In this document: positions 1 to 8,161 of the stretch, piece by piece
How the letters are laid out: the number at the start of each line of letters is the position of its first letter
How positions within the stretch are numbered: position 1 is the stretch's first letter
NCBI GenBank assembly: GCA_964559835.1
Contig: CAZLJE010000021.1
Location: forward strand, 1-64,000
DNA from: DAISJI01 sp964559835
GTDB lineage: Bacteria > Acidobacteriota > Terriglobia > Terriglobales > Acidobacteriaceae
Reading direction: 5' to 3'
DNA: 64,000 bases
Program-made: the position numbers and the translations under genes
The notes under the pieces: model-generated
Databases searched by the model: none
What the model was told of the DNA's origin: nothing
Seen by the model: only the letters and a program-made list of their open reading frames with translations

Positions 1-490
1 CTCGCAGCGTAGGCGAGATGCTCGGTGGCCCGGGAGCTGCGCCGATGTTTCTCCTGATTAAAAGGCTAAACATAGAAGTCAAGAGTTGTCTGTGATGTGG
101 AGAGAAATATTTTCGGGGTGGTTCCAAAATGGGATTTGGTCACTGGTAGCCAGAAACACATTCACCACGGAGGCACAGAGACACGGAGGAAGAACAAGTC
201 AGCCGCACATGAATTCGGATCGGCGCGGATCACAAGAACGCGCACCGCAGAGGAAGAGGAAGATCGCAGGGAGCCCACATCTGCCAAAAGCGGGCAGATG
301 TGGGGCACCGCCGCGGTCAGATGGGGGGCCACCAGCCAAAAGATTAGCGCAGAGGACGCAGAGAAAACCTGGAAGAATGGGTACCGGGTACGACTGGTCA
401 AACAGATTGGTTAATGCCGTCCGCCAAGGTAGAATGCCGCTGCCGCTAATCCGCAATGCGGCAGGGACCCAGGAAAGGGACTGACTTTCG
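1..490. repeat. Noncoding stretch with dispersed repeats and a perfect hairpin
   Basis: I see no convincing gene in this stretch. It holds a CACGGAGGCACAGAGACACGG-type repeat (about 168-196), an ATCCGTG-like patch (about 213-240), a perfect 12-bp hairpin (274-285 with 293-304, 7-nt loop) followed by GCACC, and a CGCAGAGGACGCAGAG patch (about 348-364). Related copies occur elsewhere in the window, so this is repeat-rich intergenic DNA. Open frames here overlap one another and match no family I know. Confidence 0.6.
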
Positions 491-1531
491 ATGGGAACTC
501 CACAACCTCCAACACCCCCAGCGCCATCGCCCCCGCCGCAGCAAGCTACCTCGCAGCAGGCTGTGCAAATCGACTTCAAACAACTACTCGGGCAGATTGG
601 AATGGGTGATCCCAGGGCGCTAATTACTGGAATTGAAAATGCGAGAAAATCTCGGCTGATATCGCTTGTTTACAACGAACAGCAGCCGGCACCCACCATG
701 ATAACGCCAGCGGTGATCCAACCGCTCACCGATCTCCTCGCCAAGCTTGGTCGGGTACCACGGATCGACTTGTTCTTGCGGAGTACTGGTGGAATTACAG
801 AGGTTCCATGGCGCATAGTGTCGCTGTTGCGAGAGTTCGCGGACGAGATTGGAGTGATAGTCCCGAGTATTTGTTACAGCGCTTCGACGCATATAGCGAT
901 CGGCGCGGACGAATTGGTGCTTACTCCATTTTCGACGCTCGGTTCCGTAGATCCCACTCGAACGCATCCGTTGCTTCCCAGAGACGCGCAGAATAATCCA
1001 ATACCAACGTCTGTGCAGGATTTGAAACACTGTATCCAATTTATCCGAGAGCAATTTGGCGAGTCGTACACAGATCAAGATCTCGCTCACGTTATGTCCG
1101 AACTCTTCAAGTACATCAACCCGCTCGCCATAGGTGCATTAGAGCAGTCGTATTCGCTGTCTCGGATGATTACCGCGAAGGTGCTAGGAACTCGTAAGAA
1201 GAAGTTGGCTGACGACCACGTCCGCAAAGTGCAAGATCAACTCGCAGGGTTGTACTTTTCGCATTCGTTTCCAATCTGTCGCTCGGACGTCGAGACCGAT
1301 CTTGGACTGCCAGTAACTCGGCCAGACAGTGCCCTTACGGGGTTGATTGATAGCTTGGAAAAGCACTATACTGGGTTGTTCAGCAGGGCGGTCAGCGTAA
1401 TGCAGCCCGGTTCTCAGTTAACCTTCCGGGTGGGCGGAGTCATCCAAATCTCAGAAGAGGGGTGGGCGATTTCACAGCTGATTGCGCCTGCCCAAGTGGT
1501 GGCAGATCCATGGACTCACTTCAAACACTGA
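491..1531 (+). CDS. SDH-type Clp-fold serine proteinase
   Basis: The 346-aa protein resembles the serine dehydrogenase proteinase family (SDH_sah), ClpP-fold enzymes thought to act on membrane or misfolded proteins. A Pro/Gln-rich N-terminus (1-25) precedes the crotonase/ClpP-like core. An RSTGG turn (97-101) resembles the oxyanion-hole glycines. CYSAST (128-133) is the likely nucleophile segment, and LGSVDP (150-155) is typical of the family. The C-terminal part (about 200-346) is less diagnostic. No signal peptide or clear membrane span is visible. Base composition is AT-richer than the neighbours and codon use differs, suggesting transfer. The start has a purine-rich stretch about 10 nt upstream. 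The family call is firm; the substrate is unknown. Confidence 0.75.
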   Translation: MGTPQPPTPPAPSPPPQQATSQQAVQIDFKQLLGQIGMGDPRALITGIENARKSRLISLVYNEQQPAPTMITPAVIQPLTDLLAKLGRVPRIDLFLRSTGGITEVPWRIVSLLREFADEIGVIVPSICYSASTHIAIGADELVLTPFSTLGSVDPTRTHPLLPRDAQNNPIPTSVQDLKHCIQFIREQFGESYTDQDLAHVMSELFKYINPLAIGALEQSYSLSRMITAKVLGTRKKKLADDHVRKVQDQLAGLYFSHSFPICRSDVETDLGLPVTRPDSALTGLIDSLEKHYTGLFSRAVSVMQPGSQLTFRVGGVIQISEEGWAISQLIAPAQVVADPWTHFKH

Positions 1532-1686
1532 GAGTCGACAGCGCGGTTCAGAACGGATCAGGGAACCTGAACGTGACTGAACAGCAGAATGTGTCGGTTG
1601 TTTCCGCACGGACGCTGAAGAACGCTGTCCCGACAGCCCAGACAACAGAGGCTCCGGTTAATACAGTCCCTGCAATGTATTACTGA
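1510..1686 (+). CDS. Possible small protein overlapping the protease 3' end
   Basis: A 58-aa frame opens with ATG inside the last 22 nt of the SDH-type protease gene and ends just before a hairpin terminator. The protein begins MDSLQTLRVD, is rich in Val, Thr, Asn and Ala, and has no membrane span. The short overlap and shared terminator fit translational coupling, but I recognise no family and see no strong ribosome binding site. It could equally be 3' untranslated sequence. Confidence 0.35.
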   Translation: MDSLQTLRVDSAVQNGSGNLNVTEQQNVSVVSARTLKNAVPTAQTTEAPVNTVPAMYY

Positions 1687-1694
1687 CGGTCAGT

Positions 1695-1722
1695 TGACCC
1701 TCGTAATTTTCGTCGAGGGTCA
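1695..1722 (+). terminator. Hairpin after the protease gene
   Basis: TGACCCTCG (1695-1703) pairs perfectly with CGAGGGTCA (1714-1722) across a 10-nt T-rich loop. There is no strong T tract after it. It separates the plus-strand protease pair from the converging trpE, so it may serve both strands. Confidence 0.5.
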
Positions 1723-1776
1723 CTCTGGCGGGCTGCGTCACGGTATTCGATCGGTGAATAGCCGATACTCGCATCC

Positions 1777-3294
1777 CTACCCACCCCGCGCGACTTCCGC
1801 TGCGCGCATCACTGCTTTCGCCTTGTTGACGCTCTCTTCATACTCGCTTTCGGGGACGGAGTCGGCGACTATGCCGGCGCCGGCCTGCACATAGGCTTTG
1901 CGGTCTTTTACGAGCATCGACCGGATGCCGATGCAGGAGTCGAGATTGCCCGCGAAGTCCGCATATAAGACGGACCCGCCGTAGAAGCCGCGGCGTGTCG
2001 GTTCCAGTTCCTCGATGATCTGCATGGCGCGGACTTTCGGCGCGCCCGTGAGCGTGCCCGCCGGGAAGCAGGCGGCGAAGGCGTCGAGCGCGTCCAGGTC
2101 CGGCCTCAGCTTTCCCTCGATGGCCGACACCAGGTGCATGACGTGCGAGTAGCGCTCGACGTACATCAGGTCTTTCACTCTTACGCTGGCGTACTCGCTG
2201 ACGCGTCCGATGTCGTTGCGTCCCAGGTCGACGAGCATCACGTGCTCGGCGCGCTCTTTGTCGTCGGTGCGCATGGAGTCTTCGATCTGGCGATCTTCTT
2301 CCTCGGTTTGTCCGCGCGGCTTGGTGCCCGCGATCGGCCGGTACTCCAAGCGTCCTTCGTTGACGCGAACGAGCATCTCCGGCGACGAGCCCAGCACCGT
2401 CAGCTTGCCCATGCGCAGGAAGTACATGTACGGCGAGGGGTTCACGGTGCGCAAGGCGCGATAGATGGCGAACGGGTCGGCGCCGGCGTCGAACTCCAGC
2501 CGCTGCGAGAGCACGACCTGGAAGATATCTCCCGCCGCGATATATTCCTTCGCCCGGTTGACGGCGGCGATGAACCTGTCACGAGTGGTATTAGCACGAG
2601 GTTTCAGGACACTGCGGAGCGCGGGGCGCGGATCGCGGGGCCCGGAACCCGTTCTCGCGTAGGAAAATGGCGCCAACGCGAGCTTTCGTCTGAGTCCCGC
2701 AGCGAGCTTGCGCTCGAGGGTGTTGATGTCGCGCTGCGCCCGCTCGTAGGCCTTGCGCGGCGGCTCGGCGCCGACGTCGGCGACGGCGATGATATGGATC
2801 TGGTGGCGCACGTGGTCGAAGGCGAGCAGGCGGTCGAAGAACATCAGGAGGCAGTCGGGGATGGCGAGGTCGTCCTTGGTCTGCTGCGGGATGTTCTCGA
2901 GGCGGCGGACGAAGTCGTAGGCGAAGTAGCCGACGGCGCCGCCGGTGAAGGGCGGCAGTCCCGGGACCTGCGCCGGCGTGTACTGCCGCAGTTCCTGGCG
3001 TATGGCCTGGATGGGATCGTCACCCGCATGCTGGCGGCTGCGCCCGCGCTCGCGCCAGACGCCGTCGCGTGCGCCGACGAGCCGCATGTAGGGGCGCGTC
3101 CCGAGGAATGTGTAACGCCCTATCTTTTCTCCACCTTCCACCGATTCCAGCAGGAAGGCGAAGGGTTCCTGCTCGGCCACGGCGAGGAAGGCGGAGACGG
3201 GCGTCAGGAGGTCGGCGCTGACCGACTTCGCCACCGGGACGAGGGTGGCCGTCGAGGCGAGATGGAGGAATTCGTTGAGCTCGGGTCGGAACAT
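1777..3294 (-). CDS. trpE: Anthranilate synthase component I
   Basis: The 505-aa protein converts chorismate (with ammonia from TrpG) to anthranilate, the first committed step of tryptophan synthesis. An N-terminal Anth_synt_I_N region (about 20-165) precedes the chorismate-binding domain (about 230-495). IAGTKPRG, LVDLGRNDIGR and TLTGAPKVRAM are hallmark segments. The frame stays open 40 codons upstream, but that extension is Pro/Arg-rich sequence encoded by a G-rich heptamer array. I therefore start at MFRPELNEF, where homology begins. The glutaminase partner is 5.5 kb away and not in an operon with it. Low-level confusion with pabB is possible, but length and motifs favour TrpE. Confidence 0.9.
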   Translation of the reverse strand: MFRPELNEFLHLASTATLVPVAKSVSADLLTPVSAFLAVAEQEPFAFLLESVEGGEKIGRYTFLGTRPYMRLVGARDGVWRERGRSRQHAGDDPIQAIRQELRQYTPAQVPGLPPFTGGAVGYFAYDFVRRLENIPQQTKDDLAIPDCLLMFFDRLLAFDHVRHQIHIIAVADVGAEPPRKAYERAQRDINTLERKLAAGLRRKLALAPFSYARTGSGPRDPRPALRSVLKPRANTTRDRFIAAVNRAKEYIAAGDIFQVVLSQRLEFDAGADPFAIYRALRTVNPSPYMYFLRMGKLTVLGSSPEMLVRVNEGRLEYRPIAGTKPRGQTEEEDRQIEDSMRTDDKERAEHVMLVDLGRNDIGRVSEYASVRVKDLMYVERYSHVMHLVSAIEGKLRPDLDALDAFAACFPAGTLTGAPKVRAMQIIEELEPTRRGFYGGSVLYADFAGNLDSCIGIRSMLVKDRKAYVQAGAGIVADSVPESEYEESVNKAKAVMRAAEVARGG

Positions 3295-3311
3295 TGTAAA
3301 GGGTTTGATTA

Positions 3312-3411
3312 TACGGGGCGCGGGTGGCGGGGGGCGGGGGGCGCGGGTCACGGGGCGCGGGGCGCGGGATCCGGGGTGCGGGGCACGGGGCACGGGGCAC
3401 GGGGCGCCCGC
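3312..3411. repeat. G-rich heptamer array upstream of trpE
   Basis: About 100 bp of degenerate 7-bp units (GGGGCGC, GGGGCAC and similar, read on the plus strand) lie directly upstream of trpE, where they create a spurious Pro/Arg-rich N-terminal extension. The period is 7 over most of the array. Confidence 0.75.
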
Positions 3412-3452
3412 CATTTACCAGTCAGTAAACTATCCTGGGTAACGTTCTGTCG

Positions 3453-3483
3453 TTGACGCAAATTGGCAAAACTGGCATATACT
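3453..3483 (+). promoter_or_regulatory. Candidate sigma-70 promoter for the MBL hydrolase
   Basis: TTGACG (3453-3458) and TATACT (3478-3483) are separated by 19 bp, slightly long, about 160 nt upstream of the downstream start codon. This is a sequence match only. Confidence 0.3.
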
Positions 3484-3644
3484 TGCGCAACTCACAGCCG
3501 TTTTCTCCGGCTTTGCGCGGTGGCCTATCGGGCCGCTGACCCCCCGCACCGCCGGCCCGTGGACCTGACTGCGAGTTGCGCATCGTTAGCAGGACGGGTG
3601 ACAGGTGGGCCGCTTTGCCTATTGGCATGCGGAACAGGAGGCGC

Positions 3645-4499
3645 ATGCAGATCAAGTTCTGGGGTGTGCGGGGCTCGACGCCCACGCCTCAAATGGAAAA
3701 CATGCGGTACGGTGGCAACACCAGCTGCGTCGAAGTGAGCCTCAACGGTCACACTTACATCTTCGACTGCGGCACCGGTTTCCGCAATTGCGGCAAGGCG
3801 CTCGCGGCGCAGGCGAACGGCAAGCCCATCCACGCGCACATTTTTATCTCGCACTTTCATTGGGACCACATCCAGGGCATCCCGTTCTTCGGCCCGCTGT
3901 ACGAAAGCAAAGATAATTACTTCTTCTTCCATTCTTCGAGCCGCAGCCGAGGATTGCAGCGCGCGATCGAAGAGCAGATGGCCGATCCGTATTTCCCGGT
4001 CGATATGACGGAGATGGCGGCCCATCGCAATTTCTACGACATCGAGGAAGACCGGATCTCGTTCGACGAATGCGTGATCCAGTCGATGTGGCTCAACCAT
4101 CCGCAAGGCTGCCTCGGGTTCCGCATGGAGACCAACGAAGGCACGGTCGTCTACGCCACCGACAACGAACCCGGACACCCGGTGTTCGATAAGAATGTCC
4201 GCAAGCTCGCGCAGGGGGCGGACGTGCTCATCTACGACTCGCAATATCTTCCCGAGGAGTACGAGGCCCGCAAGCGCGGCTGGGGACACAGCCACTGGCG
4301 CGAGGCGGTGAACATCATCATGGAGAGCGGCGCCAAGGAGCTGGTGCTGTTCCATCACGACCCCGACCACAACGACGAATGCATCGACAGCATCGTCAAG
4401 ACCGCCAGCGAATATTACCCGAAGGTGCGCGCCGCCGCCGAAGGGCTGGAGATCACGGTCAACGCCAACACGGGCAGCAAGAAGGTCGGCGCGCGCTAG
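3645..4499 (+). CDS. MBL-fold metallo-hydrolase
   Basis: The 284-aa metallo-beta-lactamase-fold protein has the metal-binding motif S-H70-F-H72-W-D74-H75, a downstream WLNH, ATDNEP and a late HHDPDH segment, all expected for a dinuclear zinc site. The opening QIKFWGVRGSTPTP is typical of a subgroup often annotated as RNase Z-like or as cyclic-nucleotide or PQQ-type hydrolases. In some bacteria these are fused to cyclic-nucleotide-binding domains. No signal peptide is seen. The start is set by AGGAGG (about 3636-3641) immediately upstream of ATG. The substrate cannot be told from sequence. Confidence 0.85.
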   Translation: MQIKFWGVRGSTPTPQMENMRYGGNTSCVEVSLNGHTYIFDCGTGFRNCGKALAAQANGKPIHAHIFISHFHWDHIQGIPFFGPLYESKDNYFFFHSSSRSRGLQRAIEEQMADPYFPVDMTEMAAHRNFYDIEEDRISFDECVIQSMWLNHPQGCLGFRMETNEGTVVYATDNEPGHPVFDKNVRKLAQGADVLIYDSQYLPEEYEARKRGWGHSHWREAVNIIMESGAKELVLFHHDPDHNDECIDSIVKTASEYYPKVRAAAEGLEITVNANTGSKKVGAR

Positions 4500-4521
4500 G
4501 TTCCTCCCTGTGTCCCTGTTC

Positions 4522-4551
4522 TTGCTTTCCGTCTACCCGCCTCCATATACT
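4522..4551 (+). promoter_or_regulatory. Candidate gdhA promoter
   Basis: TTGCTT (4522-4527) and TATACT (4546-4551) with an 18-bp spacer lie 60 nt upstream of the glutamate dehydrogenase start. The same CATATACT core appears before the MBL hydrolase. Confidence 0.4.
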
Positions 4552-4574
4552 CGTGAGTTTGCCCCTCATTTGTG

Positions 4575-4596
4575 TTGTCACACATGCAGGTGACAA
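4575..4596. promoter_or_regulatory. Inverted repeat in the gdhA leader
   Basis: TTGTCAC (4575-4581) and GTGACAA (4590-4596) form a perfect 7-bp inverted repeat with an 8-bp spacer, between the candidate promoter and the gdhA start. It could be an operator or a leader hairpin. Confidence 0.35.
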
Positions 4597-4610
4597 GCAG
4601 CGGAGCCATA

Positions 4611-5885
4611 ATGACGACCACCAGCACTCTCTCCCTTGCCGACGAGACGAATCCGTGGGAAGCGCAACGCGCCCGGTTCAACCTCGCGGCGCAGAAGCTC
4701 AATCTCGATGAAGGCCTGTGGAAGGTCCTCAGCCATCCGAATCGCGAGATCACGGTCTACATCCCGGTCCAGATGGACGATGGCCACCTGGAGGTCTTCA
4801 CCGGCTACCGCGTGCAGCATTCCATCGCGCGCGGCCCCGGCAAGGGCGGCATCCGCTACGACATGCACGTCAGCATCGAGGAAGTCCGCGCCCTCGCCGC
4901 ATGGATGACCTGGAAGTGCGCGGTCGTCAACATTCCGTTCGGGGGCGCAAAGGGCGGGATCATCTGCGACCCGAAAAAGATGTCGATGGGCGAACTGGAA
5001 CGCATGACCCGCCGCTACACCGCCGAGCTGATCGAATTCATCGGTCCTGAAAAAGACGTGCCCGCCCCCGATGTCAACACCAACGAACAAGTCATGGCCT
5101 GGATCATGGACACATACAGCATGCATACGAGGCAGACAGTCACGGCGGTGGTGACGGGAAAGCCGCTGAATATGGGCGGATCGAGGGGGAGGAGAGAAGC
5201 GACGGGACGGGGCGTGATGATCGTATGCGATGAGGCGCTGAAGAAGCTGGCGCTGAACCGCGACGAGTGCCGGGTGATCGTGCAGGGGTTCGGGAACGTA
5301 GGGTCGAATGCCGCGCGCCTGATGCACGAGGCGGGGTACAAGATCATCGGGATCGTGGAGTTCGACGGTGGCTTGTATAACCCGAACGGGCTGGACATCG
5401 ATGCGCTGTGGGAGTTCCGGTACCGGAACGGGACGATCCATGGGTTCCCCGGCGGCGAGGCGATGGACAAGGATGAACTGTTCCACACCGAGTGCGAGAT
5501 CCTGATCCCGGCGGCGACGGAGAATGTCATTACCAGCCAGAACGTGGAGCGGCTGAAGTGCAAGATCCTGTGCGAAGGCGCGAACGGGCCGACGACGGCG
5601 GTCGCGGATGATGTCCTGCAATCGAAGGGCGTGTTCGTGATCCCCGACATACTGGCGAATGCGGGCGGCGTGACGACCAGCTACTTCGAGTGGGTCCAGG
5701 ACCGGCAGGGATACTTCTGGAAGGAAGCGGTGGTGAACGAACAGTTACAGAGCATCATGGAGGCGTCGTTCGAGGACGTGGTGCGGTATGCGGAGACGCA
5801 CAACGTGCACAACCGGATCGCGGCGTACATGCTGGCTATCGACCGGGTGGCGTACACGATCAAACAGAGGGGAATCTACGCGTAA
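4611..5885 (+). CDS. gdhA: Glutamate dehydrogenase
   Basis: The 424-aa protein interconverts glutamate and 2-oxoglutarate plus ammonia. The N-terminal ELFV dimerisation domain (about 35-165) carries the glutamate site with GPGKGGIRY (75-83) and catalytic Lys114 in GGAKGG. The C-terminal Rossmann domain has GFGNVGS (226-232). Length fits the roughly 420-aa hexameric class common in Gram-positives, archaea and Acidobacteria. I start at MTTTSTLSL, preceded by CGGAG; an upstream ATG lies in the leader inverted repeat. The gene is monocistronic: promoter upstream, strong terminator downstream. NAD versus NADP preference cannot be read with confidence. Confidence 0.93.
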   Translation: MTTTSTLSLADETNPWEAQRARFNLAAQKLNLDEGLWKVLSHPNREITVYIPVQMDDGHLEVFTGYRVQHSIARGPGKGGIRYDMHVSIEEVRALAAWMTWKCAVVNIPFGGAKGGIICDPKKMSMGELERMTRRYTAELIEFIGPEKDVPAPDVNTNEQVMAWIMDTYSMHTRQTVTAVVTGKPLNMGGSRGRREATGRGVMIVCDEALKKLALNRDECRVIVQGFGNVGSNAARLMHEAGYKIIGIVEFDGGLYNPNGLDIDALWEFRYRNGTIHGFPGGEAMDKDELFHTECEILIPAATENVITSQNVERLKCKILCEGANGPTTAVADDVLQSKGVFVIPDILANAGGVTTSYFEWVQDRQGYFWKEAVVNEQLQSIMEASFEDVVRYAETHNVHNRIAAYMLAIDRVAYTIKQRGIYA

Positions 5886-5889
5886 GAGC

Positions 5890-5921
5890 CGTTGTACGTT
5901 GTAAGTTGTAAGTTGCACGTT
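5890..5921. repeat. Heptamer array GTTGTAA after gdhA
   Basis: Four-plus 7-bp units (GTTGTAC, GTTGTAA, GTTGTAA, GTTGCAC) begin 5 nt after the gdhA stop codon and run straight into the terminator hairpin. Confidence 0.75.
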
Positions 5922-5953
5922 AAGGTCGCGGCCAAACCAGCCGCGACCTTTTG
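5922..5953 (+). terminator. gdhA Rho-independent terminator
   Basis: AAGGTCGCGG (5922-5931) pairs perfectly with CCGCGACCTT (5941-5950), followed by TT. Confidence 0.75.
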
Positions 5954-6066
5954 CTTCTGTGTCGCCAGGCAAGCCTTGCTCGTACACCTCTACTTCTGTG
6001 TCGCCAGGCAAGCCTGGCTCGTACACCTCTGCTTCTGTGTCGCCAGGCAAGCCTTGCTCGTACAGG
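5954..6066. repeat. Three 39-bp tandem repeats upstream of pgsA
   Basis: Three near-identical 39-bp copies start at 5954, 5993 and 6032. Each contains the near-palindrome GCCAGGCAAGCCTGGC (middle copy) or a one-base variant, then CTCGTACACCTCT. Similar AAGCCTGGCT patches occur near 12180 and 27590. All frames stay open across the copies, which inflates the apparent pgsA reading frame. Confidence 0.85.
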
Positions 6067-6147
6067 AGTTGCATTGCTTCCGTGTGTCGGCTGGGCCATA
6101 ATGAGGAGTTCCCCTGCGCGCCCCAGGAAAACAGCCAGTACGAAGTC

Positions 6148-6798
6148 GTGAACCTGCCGAATTACATCACGCTCAGCCGGATATGCGCGGTGCCGCTGTT
6201 CATCTGGATCCTTTCCAGCCACCTGTTCGGGGGGAAGGGCGAGCGCGAGATCCTGGCATCCACCATCTTCATTCTCGCTTCCATCACAGACGGACTAGAC
6301 GGCTACCTGGCGCGTAAGCGCGGGCAGATCACGACGATGGGCATGCTGCTGGACCCGCTCGCGGACAAGCTGCTCATCACGGCAGCGTTCATCGGCTTGG
6401 TGCAGTTCAACCCGCGGATCGTGCCGGCGTGGATCGCGGTGGTGATCATCGGGCGCGAATTCCTGGTGAGCGGGTTGAGATCGATCGCTGCACAGCAGGG
6501 ATTCACGATCGACGCCAGCGATTTGGGAAAAGTGAAGATGGTGGTGCAGATCGTGGTGGTGGTGATCTGCATCCTGGAGCGGGGCTGGCGGGAGTGGGAT
6601 TTGCGGCTGTTCATCTTCCCGCTGACGGTTTTGGCCAAGGTGGGCATCTGGTTCATGGTGACGCTGTCACTGGTGTCGGCGGTGGATTACTTCGCGGCGT
6701 TCTGGAAGAAGATCGACCGTAGCGTGGTGAAGCGGCGCCGGCGCGCATTCGTGCTGAGCCGCCGGAAGAAAGTGCAGAGCGATGTCGCTGCGACATAG
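6148..6798 (+). CDS. pgsA: CDP-diacylglycerol-glycerol-3-phosphate 3-phosphatidyltransferase
   Basis: The 216-aa integral membrane enzyme makes phosphatidylglycerol phosphate from CDP-diacylglycerol and glycerol-3-phosphate. The CDP-alcohol phosphotransferase signature is exact: D48-x2-D51-G-x2-A55-R56-x8-G65-x3-D69-x3-D73. Several hydrophobic spans follow, then an Arg/Lys-rich C-terminus. I choose the GTG start (6148), giving VNLPNYITLSRI, the usual N-terminus. The frame extends upstream only through the 39-bp tandem repeats. A heptamer array begins at the stop codon. Confidence 0.88.
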   Translation: MNLPNYITLSRICAVPLFIWILSSHLFGGKGEREILASTIFILASITDGLDGYLARKRGQITTMGMLLDPLADKLLITAAFIGLVQFNPRIVPAWIAVVIIGREFLVSGLRSIAAQQGFTIDASDLGKVKMVVQIVVVVICILERGWREWDLRLFIFPLTVLAKVGIWFMVTLSLVSAVDYFAAFWKKIDRSVVKRRRRAFVLSRRKKVQSDVAAT

Positions 6799-6836
6799 GG
6801 GCGTACGGCATAGGGCGTAGGGCTTACGGCGTAGGC
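6796..6836. repeat. Heptamer array GGGCGTA after pgsA
   Basis: Degenerate 7-bp units (GGGCGTA, GGGCTTA, CGGCGTA) start at the pgsA TAG stop codon and end shortly before the AMMECR1-type gene. Confidence 0.7.
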
Positions 6837-6862
6837 GCAATCATCAACCCGCTGTCATCCTG

Positions 6863-7405
6863 ATGGACGTGCAGGAATACTCTCCCAAAGAACGGAATCT
6901 CCTTCTACAACTGGCACACGCTGCGATCGCTGCGCGTTTGGCGGGCGAGAAGCCGGACGTGACGCCCCCCAACGAGCACCTGGCTGAACGACGTGGAGCG
7001 TTCACCACGTTACACCTCGACGGACAGCTTCGAGGATGCATCGGGTACGTGCTCCCGGTGGCGACGCTGTACCAAACGGTGGCAGAGACGGCGGCAGCGG
7101 CGGCGTTCGAGGACCCGAGATTCTATCCGGTCAATCAGGACGAGGCACTGGAGCTGAAGATCGAGATCAGCGTGTTGTCGCCACTGAAGACGATCGAGGC
7201 AGAACAGGTAGAGGTCGGCAGGCACGGGTTGGTGGTCACCTACATGGCGAGGCGGGGATTGTTATTACCGCAGGTGCCGGTGGAATGGAGATGGGACCGC
7301 GAGATGTTCCTGGAGCAGACGTGCATCAAGGCGGGGGTGTCGCCGGACGCGTGGAAGAAGGGGGCGAAGCTGGAGGCGTTCACGGCGGAAGTGTTTTCGG
7401 AATAG
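6863..7405 (+). CDS. AMMECR1-domain protein (AmmeMemoRadiSam system protein A)
   Basis: The 180-aa single-domain protein belongs to the AMMECR1 family. The hallmark LRGCIG sits near residue 57, in the context LDGQLRGCIGYV, followed by FEDPRFYPV and LKIEISVLSP. In many bacteria it is encoded with a Memo-like protein and a radical-SAM protein (AmmeMemoRadiSam); neither is adjacent here. The biochemical role is unresolved. No clear Shine-Dalgarno precedes the ATG. An upstream 57-bp spacer is mostly heptamer array. Confidence 0.85.
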   Translation: MDVQEYSPKERNLLLQLAHAAIAARLAGEKPDVTPPNEHLAERRGAFTTLHLDGQLRGCIGYVLPVATLYQTVAETAAAAAFEDPRFYPVNQDEALELKIEISVLSPLKTIEAEQVEVGRHGLVVTYMARRGLLLPQVPVEWRWDREMFLEQTCIKAGVSPDAWKKGAKLEAFTAEVFSE

Positions 7406-7642
7406 AAACAAACCCATTGCCGATTGATGAGTGCCGATTGCAAGAACTCACCACAAAGGACACAAAGGAACACGAAGGAAAGAACAAACCCAAAAACATT
7501 GAGGATTGCCGATTGCCGGAACTCACCATCCTTCGACTTCGCTCAGGGCAGGCTACGGACACGAAGGTGCACGAAGGACACACAAGGTCCTTCGAACAGA
7601 CCGACCGCGGTTGTGATTTGGCGTAACAGGCTGACGCCTGTG
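7406..7642. repeat. Repeat-filled spacer with several dispersed families
   Basis: This 237-bp spacer contains 7-bp units of the ATTGCCG/ATTGATG type (7415-7443 and 7504-7518), ACAAAGG/ACACGAAGG repeats (about 7447-7480 and 7556-7590), a CCTTCGACTTCGCTCAGGGC element (about 7530-7550), and a GTAACAGGC-TGAC-GCCTG hairpin (7623-7646). No gene is apparent. Confidence 0.65.
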
Positions 7643-8161
7643 TTACTGGGCGTAGCCGGAATTCGTGGTCGGAGGCGCGCCCTTCTGCGAGCGCATAGCG
7701 CCACTCTCATCGGTATACCAATACTGCCCCTGATCGCGATCGAGGATCGGAGCAGCCCATATCTGCCACTGGTCGTCGCTCTTCCTGGTCATGGTGAAGA
7801 TGTAAGACTGGCGGATCATGGTGGAAGTGGCTCTTCCGCCCGCGGCCGGATCAGCGGCAGAGTCGGTGATGACGACGGAATTATCGCCGGCGGAGAGGCC
7901 CGAGGAGCCTGAGGAGTTCGCCGATGAAGTAAGGGCAGCGGTGCCGGGAAGCTGGCTGAAGGAAGTCGCGTAAGTCCCGTGCGTGGTCTTGTACGCGATC
8001 TGCTCCGTCTGGACCGTATGCAGGAAACCGGCGGCGCTGGCTTCATAAGCGCTCTGGCGCGCGCGCAGCAGGTTGGGGATGGAGATCGCCGCAAGGATCA
8101 TAATGATGGTGATGACGATCACCAGTTCGACGAGTGAGATGCCGTGCTGTGACCGGTGTTT
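7643..8161 (-). CDS. Type IV pilin-like protein
   Basis: The 173-aa protein (stop at 7643, ATG at 8164) has a class III prepilin signal: a short basic leader ending in G8, then ISLVELVIVITIIMILAAIS. Glu5 of the mature protein is present and the hydrophobic alpha helix is uninterrupted. The rest is Ser/Ala-rich with YIFTMT and IWAAPI segments typical of acidobacterial pseudopilins (GspG/PilE-like). It overlaps the upstream HAMP gene by the ATGA junction, so the two are translationally coupled. No assembly machinery is nearby; processing by a PilD-type peptidase is inferred. Confidence 0.8.
   Translation of the reverse strand, partial: KHRSQHGISLVELVIVITIIMILAAISIPNLLRARQSAYEASAAGFLHTVQTEQIAYKTTHGTYATSFSQLPGTAALTSSANSSGSSGLSAGDNSVVITDSAADPAAGGRATSTMIRQSYIFTMTRKSDDQWQIWAAPILDRDQGQYWYTDESGAMRSQKGAPPTTNSGYAQ

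Noticed and set aside
86..579. Overlapping open frames in the first 580 bp
   Set aside because: Arg/Pro-rich frames on both strands across repeats and without families. They do not support a gene.
2134..3456. Long plus-strand open frame opposite trpE
   Set aside because: It is the antisense of a well-matched trpE gene. High GC makes long antisense frames common, and its product has no family features.
3472..3487. Sigma-54 promoter TGGCATATACTTGC before the MBL hydrolase gene
   Set aside because: GG and GC are 9 bp apart instead of the required 10, so it is not a good match.
5959..6147. Extended N-terminus of PgsA
   Set aside because: The extension is only the translation of the 39-bp tandem repeats. 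The family start is at the GTG codon 6148.
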